A stretch of DNA of 64,000 nt. Source: JANQPX01 sp965222015 (GTDB lineage Bacteria; Pseudomonadota; Alphaproteobacteria; Geminicoccales; Geminicoccaceae). Numbering within the stretch: position 1 is the first letter of the stretch; each line of letters opens with the position of its first letter. The stretch covers positions 310,001 to 374,000 of the forward strand of contig CBDCTL010000022.1 in assembly GCA_965222015.1 (NCBI GenBank), given 5' to 3'. Under the pieces are notes generated by a model. It had not been told where the DNA came from. It was given only the letters and a program-made list of their open reading frames with translations, and searched no databases. This document shows, in pieces, positions 53,396-61,813 of this stretch. The translations under genes and the position numbers were made by a program.

Positions 53396-54656
53396 AGCGG
53401 TTGCGACAGCCGTCTGTCCCGGCGGCGCGCTGCTCGAGCGTGAAGGGCCGGCCGCACGGACGGATGCCGGGATGATCGAGAGCGACATCCTGGCGCCGGT
53501 CTTCGATGAGACCGTCCTTTCCCTGCCGCTGTTCGACGATCGCCACAGGCGGCTCGCCCGGTCTCTCGAGGACTGGATCACGGAGCGCCGAGGAGAGGTC
53601 GGACGGATCGTGAAGGGGGATCCGCGCGAAGCCGGCCGCAGGCTGACCCGCATGCTCGGCCAGGATGGCTGGCTTGCCTACGGGATCGCGGACCGCGAGC
53701 CGCTGGATTTCCGCGCGATCTGCCTGATCCGAACCGCATTCGCCTGTCTCGACGATCTCTGCGACTTCGCCTTCGCCATTCAAGCCCTGGCCGCCGCGCC
53801 GATCGGGCTTTACGGCTCCGAAGAACAAGAGATGCGCTATCTGCCGGCGATGGCGTCCGGCGACCTCATCGGCTCGTTCGCCGTGAGCGAACCCGAAGCG
53901 GGATCGGATCTCGCCGCCGTCCGCCTTGCCGCCGAGCGCTCGGGTGACCACTACGTGCTGAACGGCGAGAAGAGCTGGATCTCCAACGCCGATATCGCCG
54001 ACCTCCATTGCGTGCTGGTCAGGACCGGCAAAGCCGCGGGTGCGTTCGGCATGAGCATGCTGGCCGTTCCGAGCGGCACCAAAGGCTGCACTGCGGACGG
54101 CGCGATCGACGTCATCGCGTCGCGCTCGTTCGGCAGCATCGCTTTTCGGGACTGCGCCTTGCCTGCCGATGCGCTGATCGGCAGCGAGGGGACCGGCTTC
54201 GCCATCGCCGCCGACGTGCTGGAGCGTTTTCGCATGACGGTCGCGGCCGCAGCGATCGGGTTTGCCAGGCGCGGCCTCAACGCAACCCGCCGCTTCGTCG
54301 CCGAGCGGCGGATCGGAGGGGAAGCGCTGGGGGCGAAACAATTGACGAAGGGTCGGCTCGCCGACATGGCGCTGGCACTGAACGCAGCCGAGCTTCTGAC
54401 GGCACAGGCCGCCTATGCGCTCGACAGCGGCCGAGCCGATTGGGCCGTGCGTTCCAGCATGGCGAAGCTGCATGCGACCGAGATGGCGCAGGCGGTTATC
54501 GATGCCGCCGTGCAGCTGCACGGTGCGCGCGGTCTCGTCCGCGGCTCCCTGATGGAGCGCCTGTACCGGCAAATCCGGTCACTTCGCATCTACGAGGGAA
54601 CGTCCGAAATTCAAAAGCTCATCATCGGCGAAAATGTGCTGTCCGGTCACATCTAA
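53385..54656 (+). CDS. Acyl-CoA dehydrogenase-like flavoprotein
   Basis: 423-residue member of the acyl-CoA dehydrogenase family. FAD/substrate segments are YLPAMASGDLIGSFAVSEPE, GSDLAAVRLAAERSGDHYVL, NGEKSWISNADIAD, and the C-terminal IYEGTSEIQKLIIGENVL with the usual catalytic Glu position. Such enzymes in NRPS clusters often oxidise carrier-bound substrates. A desaturation across the C-N bond of hydrazinoacetyl-ACP would give the hydrazone, a step proposed for azaserine-type chemistry; this is inference. Start ATG 53385 lies inside the end of the C45 gene. Confidence 0.88.
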   Translation: MSFEAVATAVCPGGALLEREGPAARTDAGMIESDILAPVFDETVLSLPLFDDRHRRLARSLEDWITERRGEVGRIVKGDPREAGRRLTRMLGQDGWLAYGIADREPLDFRAICLIRTAFACLDDLCDFAFAIQALAAAPIGLYGSEEQEMRYLPAMASGDLIGSFAVSEPEAGSDLAAVRLAAERSGDHYVLNGEKSWISNADIADLHCVLVRTGKAAGAFGMSMLAVPSGTKGCTADGAIDVIASRSFGSIAFRDCALPADALIGSEGTGFAIAADVLERFRMTVAAAAIGFARRGLNATRRFVAERRIGGEALGAKQLTKGRLADMALALNAAELLTAQAAYALDSGRADWAVRSSMAKLHATEMAQAVIDAAVQLHGARGLVRGSLMERLYRQIRSLRIYEGTSEIQKLIIGENVLSGHI

Positions 54657-54669
54657 TCGAGGCTTATCC

Positions 54670-55464
54670 ATGAACAACAACAGCCCGTCGAACTGGCTCC
54701 TGGGAGCGCCGTCGTCACATCCTTCAGGCCGCGTGTTCTGCTTTGCACATGCAGGCGGCAGCGCCGACTCGTTCATGACCTGGCGGGAGCAGCTTCCACC
54801 GTCGATCGACCTCGCCGCCGTTCAGTATCCCGGTCGAGGTCGGCGCATCGACGACGAGCCCATTCAGGAGATCGACGAGATCGTCGAAAAGGTCACCGAG
54901 GCTCTGATGCCGCTGACCGACGTGCCCTATGTCCTGTTCGGTCACAGCCTCGGCGCCCTGCTTGCCTTCGAGACCGCTCGCCGTCTCGTCACGGCTGGCA
55001 GATCTCCGAGACTGCTGGTGGCCTCGGCCTGCCGCTCGCCTTCCCTGCTGCCATCCCCGGCGGTTGTGAAGGCGGCATCGCTGGACGGCCTGCATTTCAT
55101 CAACGCGATTCGGGCCTTCGGCGGCATCCCGGCGGAGATCGCCAATGATCACGACGTCCTCGACATCGTCACCCCCATCATCAGATCGGACTTCAAGCTG
55201 GTCGCGAACTACCGCTATCGACCGGGCCGGCGCCTGCCCGTGCCCATTCTGGTCGCCAACGGCAGCAGCGATCAGCACACGTCGCCCGCCAATCTGGAAG
55301 GCTGGGCCCTCGAGTCCACCGAAGAGGTCGAGTTCCGGACATTCGAAGGCGGGCATTTCTATCTTGAGGACGATGAGAATCGCGACCTCCTGATCGACGC
55401 GATCGCCTCGGAACTGGACGGGCTGCCGTCACTCCTGCGCATGTCGACGGCAGGTCATTCATGA
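54670..55464 (+). CDS. Type II thioesterase
   Basis: 264-residue alpha/beta hydrolase of the GrsT/RifR type that hydrolyses acyl or aminoacyl groups from carrier proteins. It has RVFCFAHAGGSADSFMTWRE, VQYPGRGRRIDDEPI, the nucleophile in YVLFGHSLGALLAFETAR (Ser 93), RSPSLLPSP and the catalytic His in EGGHFYLEDDE. As the NRPS lacks its own thioesterase, this protein may edit stalled intermediates or release the product. The stop overlaps the P450 start by ATGA. Confidence 0.9.
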   Translation: MNNNSPSNWLLGAPSSHPSGRVFCFAHAGGSADSFMTWREQLPPSIDLAAVQYPGRGRRIDDEPIQEIDEIVEKVTEALMPLTDVPYVLFGHSLGALLAFETARRLVTAGRSPRLLVASACRSPSLLPSPAVVKAASLDGLHFINAIRAFGGIPAEIANDHDVLDIVTPIIRSDFKLVANYRYRPGRRLPVPILVANGSSDQHTSPANLEGWALESTEEVEFRTFEGGHFYLEDDENRDLLIDAIASELDGLPSLLRMSTAGHS

Positions 55465-56690
55465 ACGGCAACGATGAAGAGAATCGAACGGACAAGATGG
55501 ACAAGGTGAACAATATGCTGATCTCGGATCCGATCGATGCGGTGACCGCGCCGGATCCCTATCCGTACTATGCGAAGTTCCTCGGGCAGGCGTCGATGCC
55601 TTTCGAGCCAAGCTGCAAGGCCTGGATCGCCGCCAGCGCCGCGTCGGTCGAAGCGGTGCTCGCGGATCCCGGCTGCCGCGTCCGGCCTACGGATCAGCCG
55701 GTGCCGCCAGCGATCGACGGCTCGCCGGCCGGCGCCGTGTTCGGCCGGCTGGTGCGCATGAACGACGGGTTCGATCGGGCCGCCATGAAACGGACGATCG
55801 CCGCGCGTCTTGCCGGCGTCGACGCACAGACCGCCACGTCGCTGGCCCAGGCATGGACCCGGCATCTCATGGCGGCGGCCGGAGGGCTGGAGGCGGTGGC
55901 GCTCGGCGATCTCGGCTTCCAGGCGCCGATCTACACGGTCGCGAGCCTGCTCGGCGCGCCCGCCGACGCGCTCGAGGATGTCGAGGCCTGGACCGGCCGG
56001 TTCGTCAAATGCATATCGCCGCTGAGCTCGGCCGACGAGATCGAGATGGCCGACCAGGCCGCTGCAGCACTCATGTCGTTTTTCGACGAGCTGACGATGG
56101 AGGGGACGGGGCTCGCGAAGACGCTGGTGGTCGACGCCGACGACGCCGGCCTGGACCGACAGCTTGCGCTCGCCAATCTGGTGGGCCTGCTGTCGCAGAC
56201 CTACGACGCCACCGCCGGCCTGGTCGGCAACATGCTGATCGCGCTCGGACGACACCCGCAGACCCTGGAAGCCGCGATCGCCGATTCGTCGAGATTGGAA
56301 GCGATCGCCGTCGAAACTCTTCGCCATGACGCGCCGATCCAGAACACGCGCCGTTTCGCGGCTGCGGACGGCGAGATCGCCGGTACCGAAGTCAAGGAAG
56401 GCGACGCCATTCTCTTGCTTCTGGCAGGCGCCAACCGCGACCCCGCCGTCAATCCAAACCCGCATGATTTCAAGCCGGACCGGCAGGATTCTCGGATCTA
56501 CACCTTCGGCCACGGCGACCATCGATGCCCGGGCCGGACGCTGGCTGTTCAGATATCTCAAGGCGTGATCGGCGCGCTGCTCGCCGGCGGTCTCGATGTC
56601 GCAGCGCTCGCCGAGCGCGCACCGAACTATCGGCGCTCGGTCAACGCGCGGATTCCCGATCTCGGTGTCGTCGGACCGGCCATCCGATGA
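55461..56690 (+). CDS. Cytochrome P450
   Basis: Haem monooxygenase of 409 residues. The haem-binding loop FGHGDHRCPGRTLA (Cys about 356) and the ExxR motif in VETLRHDAPIQNTRRFA are clear. The I-helix reads LLSQTYDATAGLVGN, lacking the usual acid-alcohol pair pattern AGxDT, which suggests atypical oxygen activation or a non-hydroxylating reaction. The N-terminus APDPYPYYAKF is usual for bacterial soluble P450s. It could oxidise the N-N group or the peptide part. ATG 55461 overlaps the thioesterase stop; ATGs further in are possible. Confidence 0.88.
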   Translation: MNGNDEENRTDKMDKVNNMLISDPIDAVTAPDPYPYYAKFLGQASMPFEPSCKAWIAASAASVEAVLADPGCRVRPTDQPVPPAIDGSPAGAVFGRLVRMNDGFDRAAMKRTIAARLAGVDAQTATSLAQAWTRHLMAAAGGLEAVALGDLGFQAPIYTVASLLGAPADALEDVEAWTGRFVKCISPLSSADEIEMADQAAAALMSFFDELTMEGTGLAKTLVVDADDAGLDRQLALANLVGLLSQTYDATAGLVGNMLIALGRHPQTLEAAIADSSRLEAIAVETLRHDAPIQNTRRFAAADGEIAGTEVKEGDAILLLLAGANRDPAVNPNPHDFKPDRQDSRIYTFGHGDHRCPGRTLAVQISQGVIGALLAGGLDVAALAERAPNYRRSVNARIPDLGVVGPAIR

Positions 56691-56725
56691 AGGCCGGAGG
56701 CACAGACAGCAAGATGCAGGACTAA
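56687..56725 (+). other. Twelve-codon open frame between P450 and diiron oxidase genes
   Basis: Reads MKAGGTDSKMQD and overlaps the P450 stop by ATGA, with TAA at 56723-56725. It may be a chance frame or a small coupling ORF; the sequence gives no further clue. Confidence 0.15.
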
Positions 56726-56749
56726 AAGCCGATTGAATGGAGGATCGAC

Positions 56750-58990
56750 GTGGAACCCATCAAAGCCATGCTGAGCGGCGTCGACCGCAGGCGCTTCGAG
56801 TTTTCTCCGGACGCCCGCGAGCAGGCGGCCGCATTGCTGGCGGACGAGCCCGCCGCCATGTTCCGTCGCCTCCTCGCCGATCAGGAGAGCGAGGCGGCGA
56901 TCTATGCTGCAAAGCAGATCCTCGATGCTACTTTGGCCGGACCCGTGACCGTCGACCCCGCTTTGCGCGACGCTCTGGCGCCGGATCTGGATGCGCTCGA
57001 TCTCGATGGGCTTCGACGTCATGTCGAGGCGATGGCGGACGATCTTCGAGCGCGCGTCGCCGTCGCGACGAGGGAGCATGAGCGCGCCCGCTTCGCGGCT
57101 CTTCGAGAACGCGCACCCCTTTCGCTCATCGCCGGCTGCTGGCTCGACACCATCTCTCAGCCGGCGACCCAGCCGGGCATGGTCACCAATCTCCTCTACG
57201 GCCAGCATTTCGCCTGGCTCGGCGCCGGAACCCCGGAAAACGCCGTCGTCCATGGGCGCCGCCATGCCTTCGAGCGCGCCGGCCTGGCGCTGCCGCCGAT
57301 CCTGGATCGCCACTTCGCGGCGAAGGCCGGATCCAGCGACGAAAGCCTTCTCACGGCGAACTTCTATCTTTCGCTCGCCCAGTTTCCGGCCAACTATCTG
57401 CCGGAGGTGGTCGGCGTGCACTATGCCGTCCACGCGCTTGCGATCGACGACGTCCTGCTCGCGACCGAGACGCCGTTCACCCATGCCGATCTTCTGGAGG
57501 TGGTCGCCGCCTTCCTCGAGGAGATCGAAGGCCATCCGTCGGCGCCGGATCTGCGCGAGCGCCTGATCCGCGCGATCGCGCTCGGCATCGAGCTGGAACG
57601 CCGACAGGTCTCGCTGCTCTGCGAGGTCGCCGCTCTGGCCGCCGGTCAGAGTCTGGACTCGCAGGTTGCGGACATCATCAAACGCCATGCACCCTTCGCC
57701 GGCCGGCAGCATGGCGAGGTGCGGGTCGGCGGGCAGAAGCTCTCGGACATTTTCGACGATCCGGACTTCGATCTTCTCGCCTTCATGAAAGCGTTCAAGG
57801 CGAGCTTCTATCTTCGGCCGAACCGGCAGGGGAGCTGCCCCTTCGTCAAGGCCCTCAAATTCGGCGGGCCGATGTTCGGCGTCTTCACGGAGGCGGAGAG
57901 CGCGACCTTCAAGGCCTGGGCGGCAAGCGTGCCGTCGACGCGGGACGACGAGATCGTTCTGACCACGCTCGCTCCCGACCGGGTGCGGGCCGAGGACTGG
58001 CTCCTGTCCATCCGATCGATGGAGCCGCGGGACGTCGTTCTCGCCGATCCGCCCGAACCCGACGATCGCGAGCTGTTCTTCCGCCTGGTCAACATCGAAA
58101 ACTTCCCGAACACGCGCGGGATCGCCAAAGCGCGCGCGCGGATCGGCCTGGAGGAGGCGCGGGCGCTGTTCGAGGTCGGGGGCGGCGGCCGATACACCAA
58201 CGCCTCGATGTTCGCCTACACGCCGGAAGCGCTGCTCGATCGCGTCGACGACATCTACTGGAACAAGCTGGTCAATCCCTACAAGCCGCTCGACACGGTT
58301 CCGCCCGCGGACGAGGTGGTGTTCGGACAGCTGACCTTCGCGCTCGGCAATCTGATCGACGGCACGTGGGCGCACCGGATCGGCAATGTCGGCCGCTTCG
58401 ACCGGTCCAGCGACAACAAGCTCCTGATGATCTATGCCGACGAGATGGGGCTGGGCGATATCCGCAAGAACCACATCACGCTGGTCTACCGGGTCCTCGA
58501 GAGCATGGGCGTCGACCTTCCCCACATTCGCGACGACGCCTTTCTCGAACAGACCGACATCGCCGACGAGCTCTACGGTTTCGCCGTCCATCAGCTTTGC
58601 CTCGCCTTGTTCCCGGACAGCCACTACCCCGAGATCGTCGGCTACAACCTCGGCATCGAAATGTTCGGACTGGGCGAGCTCAGGCTGCATGAGATCCAGA
58701 AGCTCAGGCATCACGGCTTCGATCCGATCTACGAAGAGGCGCATCTGTCGATCGACAACGTCTCCTCCGGCCACGCCCAGCAGTCGGCCGAGATCGTCAA
58801 CATCTATCTGGACGAGGTCAAACATCGCTTCGGACAAAAGCGCGTCCAGGAGGAGTGGGAGCGCATCTGGGCAGGCTATGCCTCGTTCGCCCAGTTCGTG
58901 GAGCGTGGGCATGGGCTGGATGATGAAGCTCTGCCGATCGCCGATCCGATCCGCGAGCCTGCCGAGGAGATGACGACCGTCATGTTGTGA
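56750..58990 (+). CDS. Large haem-oxygenase-like diiron oxidase (HDO) family protein
   Basis: 746-residue helical protein. The C-terminal half (about 560-700) matches iron-containing redox enzymes of the haem-oxygenase-like fold: HQLCLALFPDSHYPEIVGYN, an acidic helix (LGIEMFGLGELRLHEIQKL) and IDNVSSGHAQQSAEIVNI, which supply candidate Glu, His and Asp/His iron ligands. The N-terminal half has a related segment (FYLSLAQFPANYLPEVVGVH, then YAVHALAIDD) without the matching acidic ligand, so the protein looks like an internal duplication with one inactive half. Family members catalyse N-oxygenation, N-nitrosation or C-C cleavage, making it a good candidate for oxidising the N-N unit. GTG 56750 follows GGAGGATCGAC. 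Confidence 0.8.
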   Translation: MEPIKAMLSGVDRRRFEFSPDAREQAAALLADEPAAMFRRLLADQESEAAIYAAKQILDATLAGPVTVDPALRDALAPDLDALDLDGLRRHVEAMADDLRARVAVATREHERARFAALRERAPLSLIAGCWLDTISQPATQPGMVTNLLYGQHFAWLGAGTPENAVVHGRRHAFERAGLALPPILDRHFAAKAGSSDESLLTANFYLSLAQFPANYLPEVVGVHYAVHALAIDDVLLATETPFTHADLLEVVAAFLEEIEGHPSAPDLRERLIRAIALGIELERRQVSLLCEVAALAAGQSLDSQVADIIKRHAPFAGRQHGEVRVGGQKLSDIFDDPDFDLLAFMKAFKASFYLRPNRQGSCPFVKALKFGGPMFGVFTEAESATFKAWAASVPSTRDDEIVLTTLAPDRVRAEDWLLSIRSMEPRDVVLADPPEPDDRELFFRLVNIENFPNTRGIAKARARIGLEEARALFEVGGGGRYTNASMFAYTPEALLDRVDDIYWNKLVNPYKPLDTVPPADEVVFGQLTFALGNLIDGTWAHRIGNVGRFDRSSDNKLLMIYADEMGLGDIRKNHITLVYRVLESMGVDLPHIRDDAFLEQTDIADELYGFAVHQLCLALFPDSHYPEIVGYNLGIEMFGLGELRLHEIQKLRHHGFDPIYEEAHLSIDNVSSGHAQQSAEIVNIYLDEVKHRFGQKRVQEEWERIWAGYASFAQFVERGHGLDDEALPIADPIREPAEEMTTVML

Positions 58991-59028
58991 CGTCGGGGCC
59001 ATTTCAACCTTTCGGGGAGCCGATCGAG

Positions 59029-59511
59029 ATGAACGTTACCTGTGAGATCGCGTGGAGGCACCGGCCGATCGATGGCAGGCCGGATTCGGACTACAGCCGG
59101 GAGCACCGCTGGTCGTTCGACGGCGGTGCGGTCATCGATGCATCGTCGTCGCCCGACATCGTGCCGGTGCCGATGTCCAATCCCGCTCATGTCGATCCCG
59201 AAGAGGCGATCCTCGCCGCTGCCGCCAGCTGCCACATGCTGTTCTTTCTGCATCTGGCTGCCGCGTCCGGCCTTCGGGTGCGCGCGTATGACGATGCGCC
59301 GTCGGCCGTCCTCGGCCATGACGAGGACGGCGCGCTCGCACTGACCTCGATCAGCCTCCGGCCGGACGCGGTCTTCGAAGGCGCTCCGCCGAGCGCTGAA
59401 GAGATACGGGCGCTGCATGAGATGGCACATGAGCGATGCATCATCGCGAAGTCGATGCGGACGCCGATCACGATCGACATGCCGCTCGATCGGTCGCGGT
59501 CGGTGGCCTAG
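59029..59511 (+). CDS. OsmC-family protein
   Basis: 160-residue OsmC/Ohr-fold protein. It shows SREHRWSFDGGAVIDASSSP, the loop HVDPEEAILAAAASCHMLFF with one of the two family cysteines, and HEMAHERCIIAKSMRTPITI with the second. Active OsmC proteins reduce organic hydroperoxides through this Cys pair. It may protect against oxidants formed by the oxidases or handle a reactive intermediate. ATG 59029 has GGGGAGCC upstream; a GTG at 58987 that overlaps the previous stop would add 14 residues. Confidence 0.85.
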   Translation: MNVTCEIAWRHRPIDGRPDSDYSREHRWSFDGGAVIDASSSPDIVPVPMSNPAHVDPEEAILAAAASCHMLFFLHLAAASGLRVRAYDDAPSAVLGHDEDGALALTSISLRPDAVFEGAPPSAEEIRALHEMAHERCIIAKSMRTPITIDMPLDRSRSVA

Positions 59512-59512
59512 G

Positions 59513-60640
59513 ATGAACAGCTCACCCATGACATCGAACGCCGGCCGGCGCGTGCACCTCTGGCTTCGCGCCGAAACACGCGCCGACGAGCACCGGACGC
59601 CGCTGACGCCGTCCGATGCCGCCATGCTGATCGCGGCCGGCATCGAGATCACCTATGAGCGTTCGGATCGCCGGATTTTCGATGACGGCGACTACGAGGA
59701 CGTCGGCTGCACGCCGGCGCCGACATCGAGCTGGGTGGAAGCGCCGGCCGATGCCTTCATTCTCGGCCTGAAGGAACTGCCCGAGACGCCGGAACGCCTT
59801 CGTCACCGTCACATCTATTTCGGTCATGCCTACAAGGGACAGTCCGGTGCCGGTCAGCTGCTCGACCGGTTTCGACAGGGCGGAGGCGAGCTGCTCGACC
59901 TCGAATATCTGGTGGACGATCGAGGCGTGCGCCTGGCGGCCTTTGGCCATTGGGCAGGCTATATGGGCGCCGCGCTCGGCGTGCTCCAGGCGCGTGCGCG
60001 ACAATCCGGCAGCGAAGCGATCGGTCCCCTGTCCGCGACCGGCAAGGACCGGCTGGACCGCGACCTCCGCGAAGCCGCCGCTGTCCTTCCGCCGCTTCGG
60101 GCTCTGGTGATCGGCGCCAAAGGACGCTGCGGACGTGGTGCCGCCTCGGCTCTCGCTGCCGCCAAGGTCGATGCCACCCTCTGGGACATCGCCGAAACGG
60201 CCGATCTCGATATCGAGGCGCTGCTCGCCCATGACCTTCTGATCAACACTGTCGGCATTCACGGCGAGGCGCGGCCCTTTCTCACCCCGGATGATCTCGC
60301 CAGGCCGTCGCGACGCCTCGGCACGGTGGTCGACGTGACCTGCGATCTCGGCTCGCCGGCCAATGCCCTGCCGATCTATCACCGCCTCTCGAATTGGGAA
60401 CGGCCGGTGCTGGGCATCGATGGCGCCGGTGACGGGCCAGACCTCGATGTGATCGCCATCGACAATCTGCCCTCTCTTTTGCCGCGTGAAAGCAGCGAAG
60501 ATTTCTCCTCCTCGCTCGCGCCGCATCTGCGCGGGCTCGCCGAACCGACGCGCGTCTGGCAGACCACCTCGTCCCAATTCCACCGGGCCCTCGGCCAGAC
60601 CGCCGATCGTCCATCAAGACAGGAGCTTGACCATGTCTGA
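59513..60640 (+). CDS. Saccharopine dehydrogenase, lysine-forming (LYS1-like)
   Basis: Amino-acid dehydrogenase of the alanine dehydrogenase/LYS1 superfamily, about 375 residues. LYS1-type markers are LWLRAETRADEHRTPLTP, ILGLKELPETP, YFGHAYKGQSGAGQLLDRF, DLEYLVDDRGVRLAAFGHWA and the nucleotide-fold segment LVIGAKGRCGRGAASALAAA, then TVVDVTCDLGSPANALPIY. It reversibly splits saccharopine to lysine and 2-oxoglutarate. It overlaps the LYS9-like gene by 8 bases. Together they would turn the 2-aminoadipate semialdehyde left after hydrazinoacetate release back into lysine. ATG 59528 is an alternative start. Confidence 0.87.
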   Translation: MNSSPMTSNAGRRVHLWLRAETRADEHRTPLTPSDAAMLIAAGIEITYERSDRRIFDDGDYEDVGCTPAPTSSWVEAPADAFILGLKELPETPERLRHRHIYFGHAYKGQSGAGQLLDRFRQGGGELLDLEYLVDDRGVRLAAFGHWAGYMGAALGVLQARARQSGSEAIGPLSATGKDRLDRDLREAAAVLPPLRALVIGAKGRCGRGAASALAAAKVDATLWDIAETADLDIEALLAHDLLINTVGIHGEARPFLTPDDLARPSRRLGTVVDVTCDLGSPANALPIYHRLSNWERPVLGIDGAGDGPDLDVIAIDNLPSLLPRESSEDFSSSLAPHLRGLAEPTRVWQTTSSQFHRALGQTADRPSRQELDHV

Positions 60641-61796
60641 TCGATCCCGCCGAAGCGTTACCGTTCACTGGATCGGTGCCGGCCTCTCGACCGGGCAAGG
60701 GCTGGCGCGCATCTGCGATGCTGCAGATCGCGTCTGCCTCTGGAATCGCACGGTCGGCCGCGCCGAACATCTGGTGCGACGGCTCGGGCTCGAGAACACG
60801 GTGCACACGCGCACCCTGACGAGCGAGGCGCTCGCCGCTGCCTTGCAGCCGGGCGACGTCCTCGTGTCGATGCTGCCGGCGACCATGCATGGCGACCTTC
60901 TGGCGATGGCCATCGACGCCGGCGCCCATTTCGTGTCGACCAGCTATGTCGACGATACCGTGCGTGAACGTGCGAAAGAGGCCAGGGCAAGAGGGCTCGC
61001 CGTCGTCATGGAAGCCGGCCTGGATCCGGGCATCGACCATCTGGCGGCGCATCTACTCGTCGACAGCGCGCTCGATGCGGTCGGCAGGCAGCCGGTTATC
61101 GCGACCTTCCACTCCCACTGTGGCGGTCTTCCCGAAAAGCCGAACGACTTTCGCTACCGCTTCAGCTGGGCGCCGGTCGGCGTGCTGCGCGCCCTTCGCA
61201 CGGAAGCGCGCTACGTCCGCGACTCGGTGGTGCAGGTGGCGCCGAGCCCCTGGGAGGCGACCAGGCCGATCGCCGTTCGCTGCGAACTCTTCGAAGCCTA
61301 TCCGAATCGCGACAGCCTGCCGTTTCTCGCCCAGTACAGGTTTCCGGACAGCTGGGACGTCAGCGCCTTCGAGCGGGGCACGCTTCGGCTGCGCGGCTGG
61401 CAGTCGGCCTGGCAGGACGTGTTTCAGACGGTGAAGCACGGCACCGACGACGACATCGCGGCTCTGGCCGGCGAGCTTGCCGAGCATCATCGCTACGGGC
61501 CCAAGGACCGCGACCGGGTCGTCCTCAACGTTTCGCTCTCGCTCCGGCAGAACGGCCGACGGATCTGGCAGGGCGAATACGGCATGGACGTCGTCGGCGA
61601 CGACGGGGACAGCGCCATGGCGCGCTGCGTGTCGTCCACGGCAGCGTGCGCCGTCCTCGACCTGATCGACGGACGAACCACGCCCGGGCTGCACCTTCCG
61701 ATCGGGAATGCCCGCGACGCCAAGCGCTGGCTGGCGCGGCTCGAGGGCTGGGGGATCAGGCTCAGTCAGGCCGTCGCCGAAGATTTCATCATTTGA
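60633..61796 (+). CDS. Saccharopine dehydrogenase, glutamate-forming type (LYS9-like)
   Basis: 387-residue reductase that joins glutamate and 2-aminoadipate 6-semialdehyde into saccharopine (or the reverse). The N-terminal nucleotide motif is unusual, HWIGAGLSTGQGLARICDAA; next come VCLWNRTVGRAEHLVRRLG, DVLVSMLPATMHGDLLAMAI, AHFVSTSYVDD and the family signature VMEAGLDPGIDHLAAHLLVD. The C-terminal catalytic domain includes SHCGGLPEKPNDFRYRFSWA. CAGGAG lies before ATG 60633. The pairing of LYS1- and LYS9-like genes inside a hydrazine cluster is best explained by lysine recycling. Confidence 0.88.
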   Translation: MSDRSRRSVTVHWIGAGLSTGQGLARICDAADRVCLWNRTVGRAEHLVRRLGLENTVHTRTLTSEALAAALQPGDVLVSMLPATMHGDLLAMAIDAGAHFVSTSYVDDTVRERAKEARARGLAVVMEAGLDPGIDHLAAHLLVDSALDAVGRQPVIATFHSHCGGLPEKPNDFRYRFSWAPVGVLRALRTEARYVRDSVVQVAPSPWEATRPIAVRCELFEAYPNRDSLPFLAQYRFPDSWDVSAFERGTLRLRGWQSAWQDVFQTVKHGTDDDIAALAGELAEHHRYGPKDRDRVVLNVSLSLRQNGRRIWQGEYGMDVVGDDGDSAMARCVSSTAACAVLDLIDGRTTPGLHLPIGNARDAKRWLARLEGWGIRLSQAVAEDFII

Positions 61797-61813
61797 AAGC
61801 GGGAGGCCAGCGA

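Noticed and set aside
59513..61796. Ordinary lysine degradation by saccharopine
   Set aside because: Possible in principle, but the two genes are inside one overlapping biosynthetic operon that produces aminoadipate semialdehyde, so recycling is the simpler role.
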